This document shows positions 42,191-53,848 of a DNA stretch of 62,493 nucleotides, one piece after another. The DNA is from Methylobacter sp. (GTDB lineage: Bacteria > Pseudomonadota > Gammaproteobacteria > Methylococcales > Methylomonadaceae), in NCBI GenBank assembly GCA_030653175.1, contig JAURZV010000058.1, positions 1 to 62,493 on the forward strand, in the 5' to 3' direction. Numbering within the stretch: the first letter of the stretch is position 1; each line of letters opens with the position of its first letter. The notes beneath the pieces are model-generated. The model did not search any database. It saw only the letters and a program-made list of their open reading frames with translations, and was not told where the DNA came from. Both the position numbers and the translations under genes were made by a program.

Positions 42191-42937
42191 CTAAATTGAA
42201 TGATAAATCTTTAAAAAGGATTCCGCATCCAACGAAGCCCCACCAATTAAACCGCCATCAATATCCGGCATGGCAAACAAGCCTTTTGCATTATCCGGCT
42301 TGGCACTACCGCCGTATAAAATTTGTATTTTATCGGCAATAGCCTGATCTTTAGCAGCAATGTACTGCCTTATGTACCGATGGACTTCCTGAGCCTGCTC
42401 ATCAGTCGCTGTTTTTCCTGTTCCTATAGCCCAAACCGGTTCATAGGCAATCACGGCTGCATCAAAAGCCGCTATACCCGCCAAATTAATTACGGCATCA
42501 AGCTGTGCATTGATCACCGCAAAGGTCTGGTCTTGTTCGCGTTGCTCCAGCGTTTCACCTACGCACAGAATAGGGGTAATATTTTGTTCTTGCGCCTGAC
42601 AAAAACGCGCGGCAACCGATTCATCAGTATCGCCGTAATAACTGCGTCTTTCGGAATGCCCGACAAGAGCATATTTGCAACTGAATTCGCTTAGCATCGC
42701 TGCCGAAATCTCTCCGGTATAAGCGCCTGAAGATTTATCTGCAACGTTTTGCGCGCCTAATGCCAATGCGGTATTCTTAACTAATTCGCTTACTTTGGGT
42801 AAATACACATAAGGTACGCATACCGCGATATCCGCAATGTTTTCCCCTAACCCGGCAATGATGCCTTTTACAAGCAACTCGGCACTGGCGAGAGTCCCAT
42901 TCATCTTCCAATTTCCTACAACTAGAGACCGACGCAT
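42191..42937 (-). CDS. tpiA: Triosephosphate isomerase
   Basis: 248 aa from ATG 42937 with GAGGAG upstream; the GTG just before it is too close to that site. Catalytic residues are in NWKMNG (Lys), YALVGHSERRSYYGD (His) and AYEPVWAIGTGK (Glu); the C-terminal phosphate loop is ILYGGSAKPDN. It interconverts dihydroxyacetone phosphate and glyceraldehyde 3-phosphate. Confidence 0.96.
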   Translation of the reverse strand: MRRSLVVGNWKMNGTLASAELLVKGIIAGLGENIADIAVCVPYVYLPKVSELVKNTALALGAQNVADKSSGAYTGEISAAMLSEFSCKYALVGHSERRSYYGDTDESVAARFCQAQEQNITPILCVGETLEQREQDQTFAVINAQLDAVINLAGIAAFDAAVIAYEPVWAIGTGKTATDEQAQEVHRYIRQYIAAKDQAIADKIQILYGGSAKPDNAKGLFAMPDIDGGLIGGASLDAESFLKIYHSI

Positions 42938-42992
42938 CACTACTCCTCACATAGAATCAAACTGTCTATAATATATATTAATAGCGCCTAAT

Positions 42993-44333
42993 TCAAGCCC
43001 CCATTACCTTCTTAACATTATCAGCTATTTGATGAGCGTAATTTTTAACCAAATCTTCCTGTTGACCTTCTACCATTACACGAATTAATGGCTCTGTTCC
43101 CGAAGCTCTAAGCAAAACCCGACCATTATCTCCCAGCTTTTTCTCGATAGCTTTTACCGCTTTTTGTATACCCTCATCCTCATCCGGATTTATTTTCTTA
43201 TCAACTTTGACGTTTACCAGAACTTGCGGATATTTTTGCATCCCGGATTTCAATTCATGTAAATTCTTACCACTGTCCTGCATTTCCGCCATAATCTGCA
43301 AGGCGGCAATAATACCATCACCTGTTGTTGTTCTATCCAGACAAATGATATGTCCGGAATTTTCGCCACCTAAAATCCCTTTGTGCTCTGTCAGCATTTC
43401 CATGACGTACCGGTCACCCACATTAGCTCTAAGGAGATTGAGCCCCAACTTCTTCAGGCCATGCTCCATACCCAGATTTGTCATTAAAGTACCTACAACA
43501 GGCCCGGACATCTGTCCTGCATCCAGTCTCGATTTAGCAATGATATAAATAAGCTCGTCGCCATCAACGATTTCACCTTTATGATCGACCATCACCAATC
43601 GGTCGCCATCACCGTCTAAGGCAATACCTAAATCGGCACGATAAGATAAAACTGTTGCCGCTAATTTTTCCGGCTTGGTTGCACCACATTCATCATTAAT
43701 ATTAAGGCCGTCCGGCTCCGCTCCAATCGTAACTACTTCAGCACCTACCTCGCTAAATACATGCGGCGCTATATGGTAGGTCGCTCCATGAGCACAATCG
43801 ATTATGATCCTCATACCGCTAAAATCAAGCCGGGTCGGCACACTGGCCTTGCAAAATTCAATATAACGACCAGGAGCATCAACCAACCGTTTCGCCTTAC
43901 CCAATTTTGACGACTCTACCGTTGTCATCGGTGAATCAATATACTCTTCTATTTTTTGTTCTATTTCATCCGGTAACTTCGTTCCCTGTACCGAGAAAAA
44001 CTTAACTCCATTATCATAATAGGGATTATGAGAGGCACTAATGACAATACCTGCCTGCGCCCTTAAGGTACGGGTTAAATAGGCTATACCCGGCGTCGGC
44101 ATAGGCCCTAACAAGCGAGTACCGACACCCGCAGCGGTCAACCCGGCCTCCAATGCAGACTCAAACATATAGCCCGAAATGCGTGTGTCTTTACCGACCA
44201 GGACAAAGCCATGTCCCTCATTCGCAAACACTCGCCCAGCGGCCCAGCCCAGCTTCAAGAAGAAATCTGCCGTTATTGGATGCTCACCGACCTTTCCTCT
44301 AATGCCATCAGTTCCAAAATATTTTTTTGTCAT
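42993..44333 (-). CDS. glmM: Phosphoglucosamine mutase GlmM
   Basis: 446 aa. The active-site serine loop is [15 protein letters not shown] (Ser101), the metal loop [11 protein letters not shown] and the sugar loop GGENSGHII, with [15 protein letters not shown] at the C-terminus. It makes glucosamine-1-phosphate for cell-wall synthesis. In many relatives folP lies between ftsH and glmM; here a terminator fills that gap. Confidence 0.96.
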   Translation of the reverse strand: MTKKYFGTDGIRGKVGEHPITADFFLKLGWAAGRVFANEGHGFVLVGKDTRISGYMFESALEAGLTAAGVGTRLLGPMPTPGIAYLTRTLRAQAGIVISASHNPYYDNGVKFFSVQGTKLPDEIEQKIEEYIDSPMTTVESSKLGKAKRLVDAPGRYIEFCKASVPTRLDFSGMRIIIDCAHGATYHIAPHVFSEVGAEVVTIGAEPDGLNINDECGATKPEKLAATVLSYRADLGIALDGDGDRLVMVDHKGEIVDGDELIYIIAKSRLDAGQMSGPVVGTLMTNLGMEHGLKKLGLNLLRANVGDRYVMEMLTEHKGILGGENSGHIICLDRTTTGDGIIAALQIMAEMQDSGKNLHELKSGMQKYPQVLVNVKVDKKINPDEDEGIQKAVKAIEKKLGDNGRVLLRASGTEPLIRVMVEGQQEDLVKNYAHQIADNVKKVMGA

Positions 44334-44409
44334 AGTTGTAAAACCTAAAAGTAGGTAAAAGACTAAAGATAACAGCTTACTGTTTCCGCCTGACCTTTAT
44401 AAATCACAT

Positions 44410-44443
44410 AAAAAAAGGAGAGACATTATGCCTCTCCTTTAGT
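44410..44443 (-). terminator. Rho-independent terminator after ftsH
   Basis: On the minus strand AAAGGAGAGGCAT...TGTCTCTCCTTT forms a 9-10 bp stem followed by a run of T. It separates ftsH from glmM, which therefore needs its own promoter. Confidence 0.88.
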
Positions 44444-44460
44444 GTCAATTCAGGGAATTC

Positions 44461-46383
44461 TCAGTTTTGCTCTGCAGTCCCGCCAATTGATTTCTCATTC
44501 TTAATATCATCCTTACTCTTAGCATCATCCGTTATGACATCACCATGAGAAGAAGGAGGCTTATCATCCCAGCCCTGAGGAGTTCTTACCGGTTTACGAG
44601 TCATCAAATCCTCAATCTGATATTTATCGATAGTCTCATACTTCATCAACGCTTCCGCCATGGCATGAAGGATATCTATGTTCTCTTTCAGAATTGTTTC
44701 GGCACGCTCATAATTCCGATCAATGAAAGAGCGAATCTCTTCATCAATGGTATGAGAAGTCTCCTCGGCAACCGTTTTATGTTGCGTCACCGACCGACCC
44801 AGGAATACTTCGCCTTCTTCTTCACTGTATGACAATGGCCCCAGACGTTGAGAAAAGCCCCACTTAGTCACCATATTTCTGGCCAACTCGGTAGCCCGCT
44901 CAATATCATTGGATGCGCCGGTGCTCACTTGTTCCCGACCAAAAACCACTTCCTCGGCGATACGCCCACCGTACAAACTGGAAATCATACTGTCCAGCTT
45001 TTGCTTACTGGCGCTGTACTGATCTCGCTCAGGCAAAAACATGGTAATACCCAGCGCACGACCTCTAGGCATAATACTAACCTTGTAGACAGGATCATGT
45101 TCAGGAACCAGCTTACCGACAATCGCATGCCCTGCTTCATGGTAAGCGGTCATTTTCTTTTCTTTCTCATTCATAACCATAGAGGTTCTTTCAACGCCCA
45201 TGATCAATTTATCCTTGGCTTTTTCAAGATCTGACATATTAACCACGCGTTTATTCATTCTTGCGGCGAATAAAGCGGCTTCATTGATCAAATTAGCCAA
45301 ATCGGCTCCGGAAAACCCCGGCGTACCTTGAGCTATGTATTTAACCTCAACATCATCAGCGATCGGCACTTTTTTGACATGTACCGCAAGAATCTGCTCA
45401 CGCCCCCTGACATCCGGCAGGCCTACCGTTACCTGACGATCAAATCGGCCTGGACGCAATAAAGCCTTATCCAATATATCGGGACGGTTTGTTGCTGCGA
45501 TGACAATAATACCCTCGTTACCTTCAAACCCATCCATTTCAACCAGCAATTGGTTTAATGTCTGCTCACGCTCATCATTGCCGCCACCCAAACCGGCGCC
45601 GCGCTGACGACCTACAGCATCAATCTCATCTATAAAGATAATGCAGGGCGCATGTTTTTTAGCTTGTTCAAACATGTCGCGTACACGGGATGCACCCACA
45701 CCGACAAACATTTCAACAAAATCCGAACCGGAAATGGTAAAGAACGGCACTTTAGCCTCACCAGCAATAGCTCTGGCCAGCAAGGTCTTTCCTGTTCCCG
45801 GAGGGCCAATCATCAGCGCACCGCGAGGAATTTTACCGCCTAATTTCTGATATTTTGCCGGATCTTTAAGAAAATCGACCATTTCGACGACTTCTTCTTT
45901 AGCTTCATCACAGCCTGCCACATCAGCAAAAGTCACTTTAATCTGATCTTCTTCAAGCATACGGGCTTTGCTTTTACCAAAATTCATTGCACCGCGGCCG
46001 CCACCGGCACCGCCCTGCATTTGCCGCATGAAGAAAACCCACACCGCAATCAGCAATAACATCGGCCCAAAAGAAACCAGCAACTGCATTAACATAGACG
46101 GCTGCTCGGGCGGAACGGCCTTGATTTCAACGCCATTTGCCAGCAAATCGTCTACTAAATGGGGATCTGAAGGTGCGTAGGTTTTAAATATCTGACCGCC
46201 CTGCATCTTGCCTTTGATGATATTATCTTCAATCATCACTTGCTGAACCTGACCTGCTTTTACCGACTCGATAAATTGCGAATAAGACATCGACGAATCA
46301 GCCCTTTCATTTTGCGGACCGAAATTATTAAAGACGGACATCAATACCACTGCAATGACGACCCATAGGATTATATTTTTCAT
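44461..46383 (-). CDS. ftsH: ATP-dependent zinc metalloprotease FtsH
   Basis: About 640 aa; ATG 46383 or the adjacent ATG 46386. Two N-terminal membrane helices ([15 protein letters not shown] and [22 protein letters not shown]) flank a periplasmic domain. The AAA+ module has GPPGTGKT and [13 protein letters not shown], and the protease site is HEAGH. It degrades membrane proteins and regulators such as LpxC. Confidence 0.96.
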   Translation of the reverse strand: MKNIILWVVIAVVLMSVFNNFGPQNERADSSMSYSQFIESVKAGQVQQVMIEDNIIKGKMQGGQIFKTYAPSDPHLVDDLLANGVEIKAVPPEQPSMLMQLLVSFGPMLLLIAVWVFFMRQMQGGAGGGRGAMNFGKSKARMLEEDQIKVTFADVAGCDEAKEEVVEMVDFLKDPAKYQKLGGKIPRGALMIGPPGTGKTLLARAIAGEAKVPFFTISGSDFVEMFVGVGASRVRDMFEQAKKHAPCIIFIDEIDAVGRQRGAGLGGGNDEREQTLNQLLVEMDGFEGNEGIIVIAATNRPDILDKALLRPGRFDRQVTVGLPDVRGREQILAVHVKKVPIADDVEVKYIAQGTPGFSGADLANLINEAALFAARMNKRVVNMSDLEKAKDKLIMGVERTSMVMNEKEKKMTAYHEAGHAIVGKLVPEHDPVYKVSIMPRGRALGITMFLPERDQYSASKQKLDSMISSLYGGRIAEEVVFGREQVSTGASNDIERATELARNMVTKWGFSQRLGPLSYSEEEGEVFLGRSVTQHKTVAEETSHTIDEEIRSFIDRNYERAETILKENIDILHAMAEALMKYETIDKYQIEDLMTRKPVRTPQGWDDKPPSSHGDVITDDAKSKDDIKNEKSIGGTAEQN

Positions 46384-46561
46384 CATATCGTTCAATTTAC
46401 ACACCCTGGGCCTGAACGGCTCTCGATTTAAAAACTAAGTAATTATATCAGGAGTTAACTTTCCTGACTGTCGTTATTTATCTGGATCACCTGTATATGA
46501 AAAAATACGATTTCATCATACTTGGCACACCTCGTCCCACTAATATTAGGGCCACATAAGA

Positions 46562-47179
46562 TTATTTAAAGCCTTTAGCTAAAATATAAACTTCATTACT
46601 TCGCGGTCTCGACGCTTTTGGCTTTCTGATAGCCACTTTTGCAAAAGATTGCTGAACTTCCTTATGAAAATCCTCAAAACCCGCCCCATGAAATAGTTTA
46701 ACCAGAAAAACCCCATCTTTTGCTAACACAGTCTTGGCCGTTTCCAATGCCAACTCTCCCAAATAAATTGATCGAGGTTGATCTACGCCCTTATTGCCGC
46801 TCATATTCGGCGCCATATCCGACATCACCAGATTGATCGAAGCCCCGTCAAGAACAGCGTACAATTGATCCAGAACGGCTTGTTCACGAAAATCACCCTG
46901 AATAAAATCAACACCCTCCAGTGGATCCATCGCTAAAATATCCAAAGCAATAATCTTGTCTTTTTTTCCGATAATCTGTCGTGCAAACTGAGACCATCCA
47001 CCGGGAGCCGCGCCCAAATCGATAATATTCATCCCCGGCTTTATAAGCTGATCTTTATCCTGAATTTCTTTCAATTTAAAAACCGCACGCGAACGATAAC
47101 CCTGAGCTTGCGCCATTTTGACGTATTCGTCATCAAAATGCTCCTGCATCCAACGACTGCTGCTTTTACTTCGTCCCAT
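46562..47179 (-). CDS. rlmE: 23S rRNA 2'-O-methyltransferase RlmE
   Basis: 205 aa. SAM motif [13 protein letters not shown], catalytic K-D-K-E tetrad with [11 protein letters not shown] and [14 protein letters not shown]. It methylates U2552 of 23S rRNA. It is upstream of ftsH, the standard order, and divergent from yhbY. Confidence 0.95.
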   Translation of the reverse strand: MGRSKSSSRWMQEHFDDEYVKMAQAQGYRSRAVFKLKEIQDKDQLIKPGMNIIDLGAAPGGWSQFARQIIGKKDKIIALDILAMDPLEGVDFIQGDFREQAVLDQLYAVLDGASINLVMSDMAPNMSGNKGVDQPRSIYLGELALETAKTVLAKDGVFLVKLFHGAGFEDFHKEVQQSFAKVAIRKPKASRPRSNEVYILAKGFK

Positions 47180-47227
47180 AACTATATTTTAGTGTAAAAT
47201 TTAGGATTTTGATTTAGGAATTAAAGA

Positions 47228-47494
47228 GTGAACTCTGTAGATAAGAAAAAACTCCGGGCCGAAGCGCACAGCTTAAAGCCCGTCATTATGATTGGTCAAT
47301 CGGGACTTACAGCCGCCGTGCTGGCAGAAATAGAATTGGCACTTAACAGCCACGAACTGATTAAAGTGCGAATACGCGCTGAAAGGGAAGATCGTAAGCT
47401 GATCAGCGAGAAAATCTGCACAGACACGGGAGCAGAGCTTATTCAGAGTATCGGACAAATTGCAGTTATTTACAGATTAAACCCGGAGAAATGA
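47228..47494 (+). CDS. yhbY: YhbY-family ribosome-assembly RNA-binding protein
   Basis: 88 aa with a GTG start at 47228. CRM domain: LRAEAHSLKPVIMIGQSGLTAAVLAEIELALNSHELIKVRI and QIAVIYRLNP. It binds pre-50S ribosomes. It diverges from rlmE and converges on greA, as in E. coli. Confidence 0.93.
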   Translation: MNSVDKKKLRAEAHSLKPVIMIGQSGLTAAVLAEIELALNSHELIKVRIRAEREDRKLISEKICTDTGAELIQSIGQIAVIYRLNPEK

Positions 47495-47498
47495 ATGA

Positions 47499-47554
47499 GG
47501 TGCAAGGTTCAAGGAGAAAGGTTCAAGGCCTTATTCCCCTTGAACCTTGAACCT
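47499..47554. terminator. Hairpin between convergent yhbY and greA
   Basis: GAGGTGCAAGGTTCAAGG and CCTTGAACCTTGAACCTC are long inverted arms with a second GGTTCAAGG inside. The hairpin fills the gap between the two stop codons and probably serves both directions, though there is no T-tract. Confidence 0.55.
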
Positions 47555-48030
47555 CAAATATATTTAATCGAAATGATTTCATAGTCAACATTGCCGCCCG
47601 GCGCTTTAACCGTAACAACATCTTCAACCTCTTTGCCGATTAAAGCCCTGGCAATTGGCGAGCCGATTGAAATACGACCTTCCTTGATATTGGCCTCATC
47701 TTCGCCAACAATCTGATACACCACCTTTCTCTCGGATTCAATATCTTCTATTTCCACTGTCGCGCCAAACACCACCTTTCCATTGGCATCCACCTTGGTA
47801 ATGTCAATAATTTGCGCATTGGAAAGCTTACCTTCAATTTCAGAAATACGTCCTTCGGCAAAGCTTTGTTGCTCTTTCGCAGCATGATATTCGGCGTTTT
47901 CTTTCAAATCACCGTGCGCTCTAGCCGTAGCAATCGATGCAACGATACGCGGACGCACAACCGACTTTAATTCTTCCAATTCGGCACGTAACTTTTCCGC
48001 ACCTTTGACGGTGAGAGGTACTTTATTCAT
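47554..48030 (-). CDS. greA: Transcript cleavage factor GreA
   Basis: 158 aa. N-terminal coiled coil ([46 protein letters not shown]) with the acidic tip, and the C-terminal FKBP-like domain. It rescues backtracked RNA polymerase. It is downstream of carB, 64 bp away. Confidence 0.96.
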   Translation of the reverse strand: MNKVPLTVKGAEKLRAELEELKSVVRPRIVASIATARAHGDLKENAEYHAAKEQQSFAEGRISEIEGKLSNAQIIDITKVDANGKVVFGATVEIEDIESERKVVYQIVGEDEANIKEGRISIGSPIARALIGKEVEDVVTVKAPGGNVDYEIISIKYI

Positions 48031-48094
48031 TTTTAAAACTCCAATAGTTTCCTGGCTGTGGGCACGAATGATTTCATGCTCACAGCATTTTGTA

Positions 48095-51000
48095 TCAAGT
48101 CAGGCTCTTATGCAGATCCTGCAAGCAATTCACATCGCCGGCATCCAATTCACCCAGCGCGTAACAGGCCGCTCTTGCTCCGGCCATAGTCGTGTAATAA
48201 GTTACGCGGTGCTGCAGGGCTTCTCTGCGCATGGTAAATGAATCCGAAATTGCTTTTTTGCCTTCCGTCGTATTAATAATCAATTGAATCTGATCGTTTT
48301 TAATCATATCAACCGTGTTAGGCCGCCCTTCATTAACCTTATAAACCACTTCGCAAGGAATGCCAGCGTCTTTAAGAAACTTTGCCGTGCCGCCGGTTGC
48401 GACAATTTCATATTTTTTATCGACCAGCATTCTGGCAATATCAGGCAACTTGGCTTTATCAGCATCACGAATACTGATCAACACTTTGCCGCTGTGATTC
48501 AAGTTGACACCGGCAGCGCGCTGAGACTTGGCAAAAGCTTCACCGAAGGTTTTGCCCACCCCCATCACTTCACCGGTTGATTTCATTTCAGGCCCCAATA
48601 AAGGGTCAACGCCTGGAAATTTAACAAACGGAAATACCGCTTCTTTAACCGAATAATAATCAGGAATGCGCTCTTTGGTAATGCCTTGTTGCGCCAAGGT
48701 TTGTCCGACCATGCAACGCGCCGCAATTTTAGCCAGCGGGTAACCGGTTGCCTTGGACACGAAAGGCGCAGTACGTGAAGCCCTTGGATTGACTTCAAGC
48801 ACATAAATATCCTCACCCTGAATAGCAAATTGGGTATTCATCAAACCCACAACGCCCAGAGCTTCCGCCATCTTGGTCACTTGCTCACGCAATTTATCCT
48901 GAATCTCCGGCGCTAATTCATACGGAGGCAACGAACACGCCGAGTCGCCGGAGTGGACACCCGCTTGCTCGATATGCTCCATCAAGCCGCCGATCAATAC
49001 TTGCTCCCCGTCATAAATGGCATCAACATCCATTTCGACGGCATCGTCAAGGAATCGATCCAGCAATACCGGCGAATCATTGGAAACACTGACCGCTTCT
49101 TTCATATAACGCTGCAAACCCTCTTCATTGAAGACGATTTCCATCGCCCGACCGCCTAAGACGTATGAAGGTCTTACAACCAGAGGATAACCCAATTTTT
49201 TTGCCGCATTAATCGCCTGCTCGACAGAACGAGCCGTGGCGTTGGGCGGCTGTTTCAAATCCAGTCTTTCCAGTAGTTTCTGAAATCGCTCACGGTCTTC
49301 AGCCAAATCAATCGAATCCGGCGATGTACCGATAATAGGCACACCGGCCGCTTCCAATGCACGTGCCAGTTTGAGCGGCGTCTGACCGCCGTACTGCACA
49401 ATCACGCCTTTGGGCTGTTCAATATGCACGATTTCCAGCACATCTTCCAGCGTTAACGACTCGAAATACAGGCGATCCGACGTATCAAAATCGGTAGAAA
49501 CCGTTTCAGGATTGCAATTGATCATGATGGTTTCATAACCATCCTCGCGCAATGCCAATGCGGCATGCACACAGCAGTAATCGAACTCAATCCCCTGCCC
49601 GATACGGTTAGGCCCGCCGCCGAGAATAATGATTTTTTCTCTATCGGAGACCCGCGCTTCGCATTCCTGTTCGTAAGTCGAATACAAATAAGCCGTGTCG
49701 GACGAAAACTCGGCGGCGCAGGAATCTATGCGTTTATAAACCGGGCGAATATTCTGCTTATGCCGCACATTGCGCACTTCAGACTCGGACGTATCCAGCA
49801 ACTTGGCCAGTCTAAGATCGGAAAAGCCTTTGCGCTTTAATTTATACAGCTCACCTTCTTTCAAGGTCGACAAGGTTTTAGTCGATAATGATTTCTCAGT
49901 AATAACCAAATCTTCAACCTGCGCCAAAAACCAGGGATCGATTTTACTAGCCTCATGCACATTTTCCAGGCTCATGCCGCTACGAAATGCATCGGCGACA
50001 TACAGCAAACGATCCGGCCCCGGATGGCGCATTTCACGCTGCATTTTTTCCTGAGCATCTTCCCTGTTCAAGTCGATAATTTCATCGAGACCGCTGATAC
50101 CGATTTCCAGTCCACGCAAGGCTTTTTGCAGCGACTCCTGAAAAGTACGGCCAATAGCCATGACTTCACCCACAGACTTCATCTGCGTGGTCAAACGGTC
50201 ATCCGCTTGCGGGAATTTTTCAAAGGTAAAACGCGGAATCTTGGTGACGACATAATCAATCGCCGGTTCAAACGATGCCGGTGTTGCGCCGCCGGTGATC
50301 TCGTTCTTCAATTCATCCAGCGTATAACCTACCGCCAGTTTCGCCGCCACTTTGGCAATCGGGAAACCGGTCGCCTTGGATGCCAAAGCAGACGAACGCG
50401 ATACGCGCGGATTCATCTCGATAACGATCATCCGGCCGTCTTTGGGGTTAATGGCGACCTGTACGTTGGAACCGCCGGTATCGACGCCAATCTCACGCAA
50501 TACCGCCAGAGAGACGTTACGAAGAATCTGATATTCTTTATCGGTTAAGGTTTGCGCCGGCGCTACGGTGATGGAATCGCCGGTATGTACGCCCATAGGA
50601 TCGAAGTTTTCAATAGAACAGACAATGATGCAGTTGTCTTTGGAATCACGCACCACTTCCATTTCATATTCTTTCCAGCCCAGCACCGACTCTTCAATCA
50701 ATAACTCGTTGGTAGGCGACAAATACAGGCCGCGCTCGCAGATTTCAATAAACTCTTCCTTGTTATAAGCAATGCCGCCGCCGCTGCCGCCCATCGTAAA
50801 TGAAGGACGGATAACAGTCGGATAACCCACTTCCAGCTGCGCCGCCAAGGCTTCTTCCATGGTATGCGCGGTTTTCGATTTTGCCACTTCATAACCGATT
50901 TTCCGCATCGCCTGATTGAACAGTGCACGGTCTTCGGCTTTGTGAATCGCTTCTTTGGTAGCGCCGATCATCTCGACGCCGTATTTTGCCAAAACGCCAT

Positions 51001-51313
51001 GCGCATCAAGATCCAGCGCGCAATTCAACGCAGTTTGTCCGCCCATGGTCGGCAATACGGCATCGGGGCGTTCTTTTGCGATGATTTTTTCTACGGTTTG
51101 CCAGTCGATAGGCTCGATATAGGTCGCATCCGCCATATCCGGATCGGTCATGATCGTTGCCGGATTGGAATTTACCAGAATAACGCGATAACCCTCTTCC
51201 CGCAGCGCTTTACAGGCTTGAGTTCCGGAATAATCAAACTCACAGGCTTGACCAATAACAATGGGACCCGCCCCCAGTAATAAAATCGATTTTATGTCGG
51301 TTCTTTTTGGCAT
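48095..51313 (-). CDS. carB: Carbamoyl-phosphate synthase large subunit
   Basis: 1072 aa, full length. Two ATP-grasp halves ([30 protein letters not shown] and [27 protein letters not shown]) followed by the MGS-like allosteric domain at about 935-1060. It makes carbamoyl phosphate for arginine and pyrimidine synthesis. It forms a complex with CarA. Confidence 0.97.
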   Translation of the reverse strand: MPKRTDIKSILLLGAGPIVIGQACEFDYSGTQACKALREEGYRVILVNSNPATIMTDPDMADATYIEPIDWQTVEKIIAKERPDAVLPTMGGQTALNCALDLDAHGVLAKYGVEMIGATKEAIHKAEDRALFNQAMRKIGYEVAKSKTAHTMEEALAAQLEVGYPTVIRPSFTMGGSGGGIAYNKEEFIEICERGLYLSPTNELLIEESVLGWKEYEMEVVRDSKDNCIIVCSIENFDPMGVHTGDSITVAPAQTLTDKEYQILRNVSLAVLREIGVDTGGSNVQVAINPKDGRMIVIEMNPRVSRSSALASKATGFPIAKVAAKLAVGYTLDELKNEITGGATPASFEPAIDYVVTKIPRFTFEKFPQADDRLTTQMKSVGEVMAIGRTFQESLQKALRGLEIGISGLDEIIDLNREDAQEKMQREMRHPGPDRLLYVADAFRSGMSLENVHEASKIDPWFLAQVEDLVITEKSLSTKTLSTLKEGELYKLKRKGFSDLRLAKLLDTSESEVRNVRHKQNIRPVYKRIDSCAAEFSSDTAYLYSTYEQECEARVSDREKIIILGGGPNRIGQGIEFDYCCVHAALALREDGYETIMINCNPETVSTDFDTSDRLYFESLTLEDVLEIVHIEQPKGVIVQYGGQTPLKLARALEAAGVPIIGTSPDSIDLAEDRERFQKLLERLDLKQPPNATARSVEQAINAAKKLGYPLVVRPSYVLGGRAMEIVFNEEGLQRYMKEAVSVSNDSPVLLDRFLDDAVEMDVDAIYDGEQVLIGGLMEHIEQAGVHSGDSACSLPPYELAPEIQDKLREQVTKMAEALGVVGLMNTQFAIQGEDIYVLEVNPRASRTAPFVSKATGYPLAKIAARCMVGQTLAQQGITKERIPDYYSVKEAVFPFVKFPGVDPLLGPEMKSTGEVMGVGKTFGEAFAKSQRAAGVNLNHSGKVLISIRDADKAKLPDIARMLVDKKYEIVATGGTAKFLKDAGIPCEVVYKVNEGRPNTVDMIKNDQIQLIINTTEGKKAISDSFTMRREALQHRVTYYTTMAGARAACYALGELDAGDVNCLQDLHKSLT

Positions 51314-51404
51314 GTTGTCTGCGTTACCATTTATGTTGCTGTTAGTTATGTAATACGGTTGTCAGGTTACGTTAGCCCCAATCAGCATCAGTCTAAGACA
51401 TTAT

Positions 51405-51475
51405 CACCACGAAGACACGAAGGACACGAAGTTTTTACTTTGGCTTTTCTTCGTGAACTTCGCGTCTTCGTGGTG
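51405..51475. repeat. CACCACGAAGACACGAAG hairpin between carA and carB
   Basis: Arms CACCACGAAGACACGAAG and CTTCGCGTCTTCGTGGTG. It makes the carA-carB gap about 250 bp, unusually long for this pair. It is the same family as 2043 and 28171. The rest of the gap holds no gene. Confidence 0.85.
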
Positions 51476-51564
51476 CATTAATCAATCTATTTACGTTTTA
51501 TTGATTAATACACAGCCTTTCCGCTTAAGTTGATGTTTATGGGGATAGATTACGTTAATCTGAC

Positions 51565-52692
51565 CTACGAAACTTGTTCCATCATTTCGATGAAATCATC
51601 GAATAAAGACTCCACATCATGAGGACCGGGACTTGCTTCAGGATGACCCTGAAAACTCATCGCAGGACAGTCCATCCGCTTGATACCCTGCAAGCTGCCG
51701 TCAAACAATGACCGATAAGTCGCTATAACATTATCGGGAAGACTGCCTTCATTGGCCGCAAACCCGTGATTCTGGCTGCTGATCATGACCCGGCCCGTGG
51801 CTATTTCCTGAACCGGATGATTGGCGCCATGATGGCCGAATTTCATTTTTTCGGTTTTTGCGCCGCTGGCCAAAGCCAATAACTGATGCCCCAGACAAAT
51901 ACCGAATACCGGAATTTTCTTTTTCAGGATTGCTTTGATGGCCTCTATCGCGTAAGTACACGGTTCAGGATCGCCGGGACCATTAGACAGAAAAACACCG
52001 TCAGGATTCATCGCCAATACTGTTTCGGCAGGTGTTGTTGCAGGAACAACGGTGACACGGCAACCGCGATTGGCCAGTAACCTGAGAATGTTACGTTTAA
52101 CGCCAAAATCATAAGCAACAACGTGCTTAGTCAGATTTTCAGCTTGCGTATGTCCATGCTGCAAATGCCAGATATTTTCAGTCCATTCATAAGGCCGATC
52201 AACAGTGACTTCCTTAGCCAGATCCATCCCTTTCAACCCTGGAAAGCCTTCAATCGCTTTTTTTGCAACGTCCGGATCAACCGATTCACCCGCCATAATA
52301 CAACCGCGTTGCGCACCTTTGTCACGCAAAATCCGGGTTAATTTGCGGGTATCGACATCGGCAATGGCTACGACATTATTATCAATCAAATATTGCTGCA
52401 AGGTTTTTTCACTGCGCCAGTTGCTGGCCAACAACGGCAAATCCCTGATCACCAGGCCGCTGGCAAAAACGCCGACAGACTCATCATCTTCGTCAGTCGT
52501 GCCGACATTACCGATATGCGGATAGGTTAATGTCACAATTTGCCGGGCATAAGACGGATCACTGAGAATTTCCTGATACCCGGTCATCGCCGTATTAAAA
52601 ACAACCTCACCCACGGAACACCCATCTGCACCTATGGCCACGCCGTTAAATACCGTTCCATCTTCCAATACCAATAAAGCAGACTTAGTCAA
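51565..52692 (-). CDS. carA: Carbamoyl-phosphate synthase small subunit
   Basis: 375 aa from the TTG at 52692, which has GAGG 7 bp upstream and gives [11 protein letters not shown], aligning with the usual CarA start; the GTG at 52701 would overlap the ribosome site. The glutaminase triad is in [15 protein letters not shown] (Cys) and [13 protein letters not shown] (His, Glu). It provides ammonia to CarB. Confidence 0.95.
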   Translation of the reverse strand: MTKSALLVLEDGTVFNGVAIGADGCSVGEVVFNTAMTGYQEILSDPSYARQIVTLTYPHIGNVGTTDEDDESVGVFASGLVIRDLPLLASNWRSEKTLQQYLIDNNVVAIADVDTRKLTRILRDKGAQRGCIMAGESVDPDVAKKAIEGFPGLKGMDLAKEVTVDRPYEWTENIWHLQHGHTQAENLTKHVVAYDFGVKRNILRLLANRGCRVTVVPATTPAETVLAMNPDGVFLSNGPGDPEPCTYAIEAIKAILKKKIPVFGICLGHQLLALASGAKTEKMKFGHHGANHPVQEIATGRVMISSQNHGFAANEGSLPDNVIATYRSLFDGSLQGIKRMDCPAMSFQGHPEASPGPHDVESLFDDFIEMMEQVS

Positions 52693-52714
52693 ACACGTCA
52701 CCTCAAATGTGCAA

Positions 52715-52746
52715 AACGGGATGAACCCTTAAGGGCTCATCCCGTT
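52715..52746. terminator. Hairpin upstream of carA
   Basis: AACGGGATGA and TCATCCCGTT form a stem, with CCCTTAAGGG in the loop region. It lies 23 bp before the carA start on the minus strand, with TTTTGC following. It may end the upstream transcript or act in a carAB leader. Confidence 0.55.
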
Positions 52747-52883
52747 ATAAAAAAACAAAACCAAGTAATTTTACGAGATTATGCTGCTTGGGTCATTAAC
52801 AATTTTTTGAACCCGAAGACATCTGCATATTATAAAGCTCATTTTGCGCTAGATTAGATTGATGCGGATCAACCCAATCACAG

Positions 52884-53417
52884 CTAAACCAGAGAAGACA
52901 AAGAAGAAATTTTTTGCTCAACGCCGATAATAGCTCGATTCAAAATACCAAGATTTTTTTCTTCAATGATTTGAATACCCATCACATAAAAAATGGGCAT
53001 CCATAGCGGATTAATCAGAATTCCGCCCAGCGCGCTTTTCCATGTTCGCTTCAGGTTTTTTAAAGGATTAAACGACTCCGCCAAAGAGCGCATGGGATTC
53101 TCGGCAAAAACTGCGGCAATCGGATGCAGGATGATTTTGTCATGCCCTTCAAGTTGCGCCATGGATTCCAGGAGCTTTCGCTCCATGTTGTGATAATTCA
53201 TCCGTGCAAAGCCCGACGAAATAGCAAAAGTAAGCGCCACCAGAGGCAGAAGAATGCTCGGCGGCGCCACAGGTGCGAAAGTGGAAGACAACATAACGAT
53301 GCCGAGCCCCAACATCAGAGCATCTTCACCCCGCTCCACATCGCGATCAATGCCCTTGATAATGGCAGAAACAGCATTGCCAAACTGGCCTTTTAAATAA
53401 TCTTTTTTTTGTGTCAT
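52884..53417 (-). CDS. Membrane protein of unknown function
   Basis: 177 aa from ATG 53417 with the ribosome site GGAGAATACC. Three hydrophobic segments are visible (ALMLGLGIVMLSSTFA, ILLPLVALTFAIS and LINPLWMPIFYVMGI), with a charged segment between. I recognise no domain. It is a single gene between carA and the msh cluster. Confidence 0.7.
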   Translation of the reverse strand: MTQKKDYLKGQFGNAVSAIIKGIDRDVERGEDALMLGLGIVMLSSTFAPVAPPSILLPLVALTFAISSGFARMNYHNMERKLLESMAQLEGHDKIILHPIAAVFAENPMRSLAESFNPLKNLKRTWKSALGGILINPLWMPIFYVMGIQIIEEKNLGILNRAIIGVEQKISSLSSLV

Positions 53418-53848
53418 GGTATTCTCCTTTTGGATAGTGCTAAAGCACACCTTATGAAAAATCTCACATACGCGAACCGGGTAAACTGGATTGAGATATA
53501 AAATTCAGCAATAGCCGCGTCTTCTTTGTACCGGAATTACCGGCCCATACCTTTTGTATAATTATTATTCTCCGTGTCGGCTAGTTTAATCGAGCTTTTA
53601 TTCAACAGCAAATTTGAATATTCGGAGCTGGATAGCTGTTCCGTACCGCTTGCAAAGTGCGGCAATCAAAGCCGCCGAAAAGAAATTACGCTGGTATCCG
53701 GTCAGTATCGATTGCACCGTTTGGCAGCAATACCAAGACTTAGCTTGAGTACTTCGGATACTTCATATTAAGCACTTTGCTCAACTGATTTTTTAGAATC
53801 AACAAAACCGCTCACTCAATCAGGTTAGCGGTTCGGTTCCCCCTCATC
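53418..53848. other. Intergenic interval, no clear feature
   Basis: Nothing coding is convincing here; a 65-codon plus-strand frame near 53574 lacks a ribosome site and protein-like composition. No repeat family copy or terminator hairpin was recognised. Confidence 0.5.

Noticed and set aside
53574-53771. 65-codon plus-strand ORF
   Set aside because: No ribosome site, unusual composition and no neighbour context; treated as chance.
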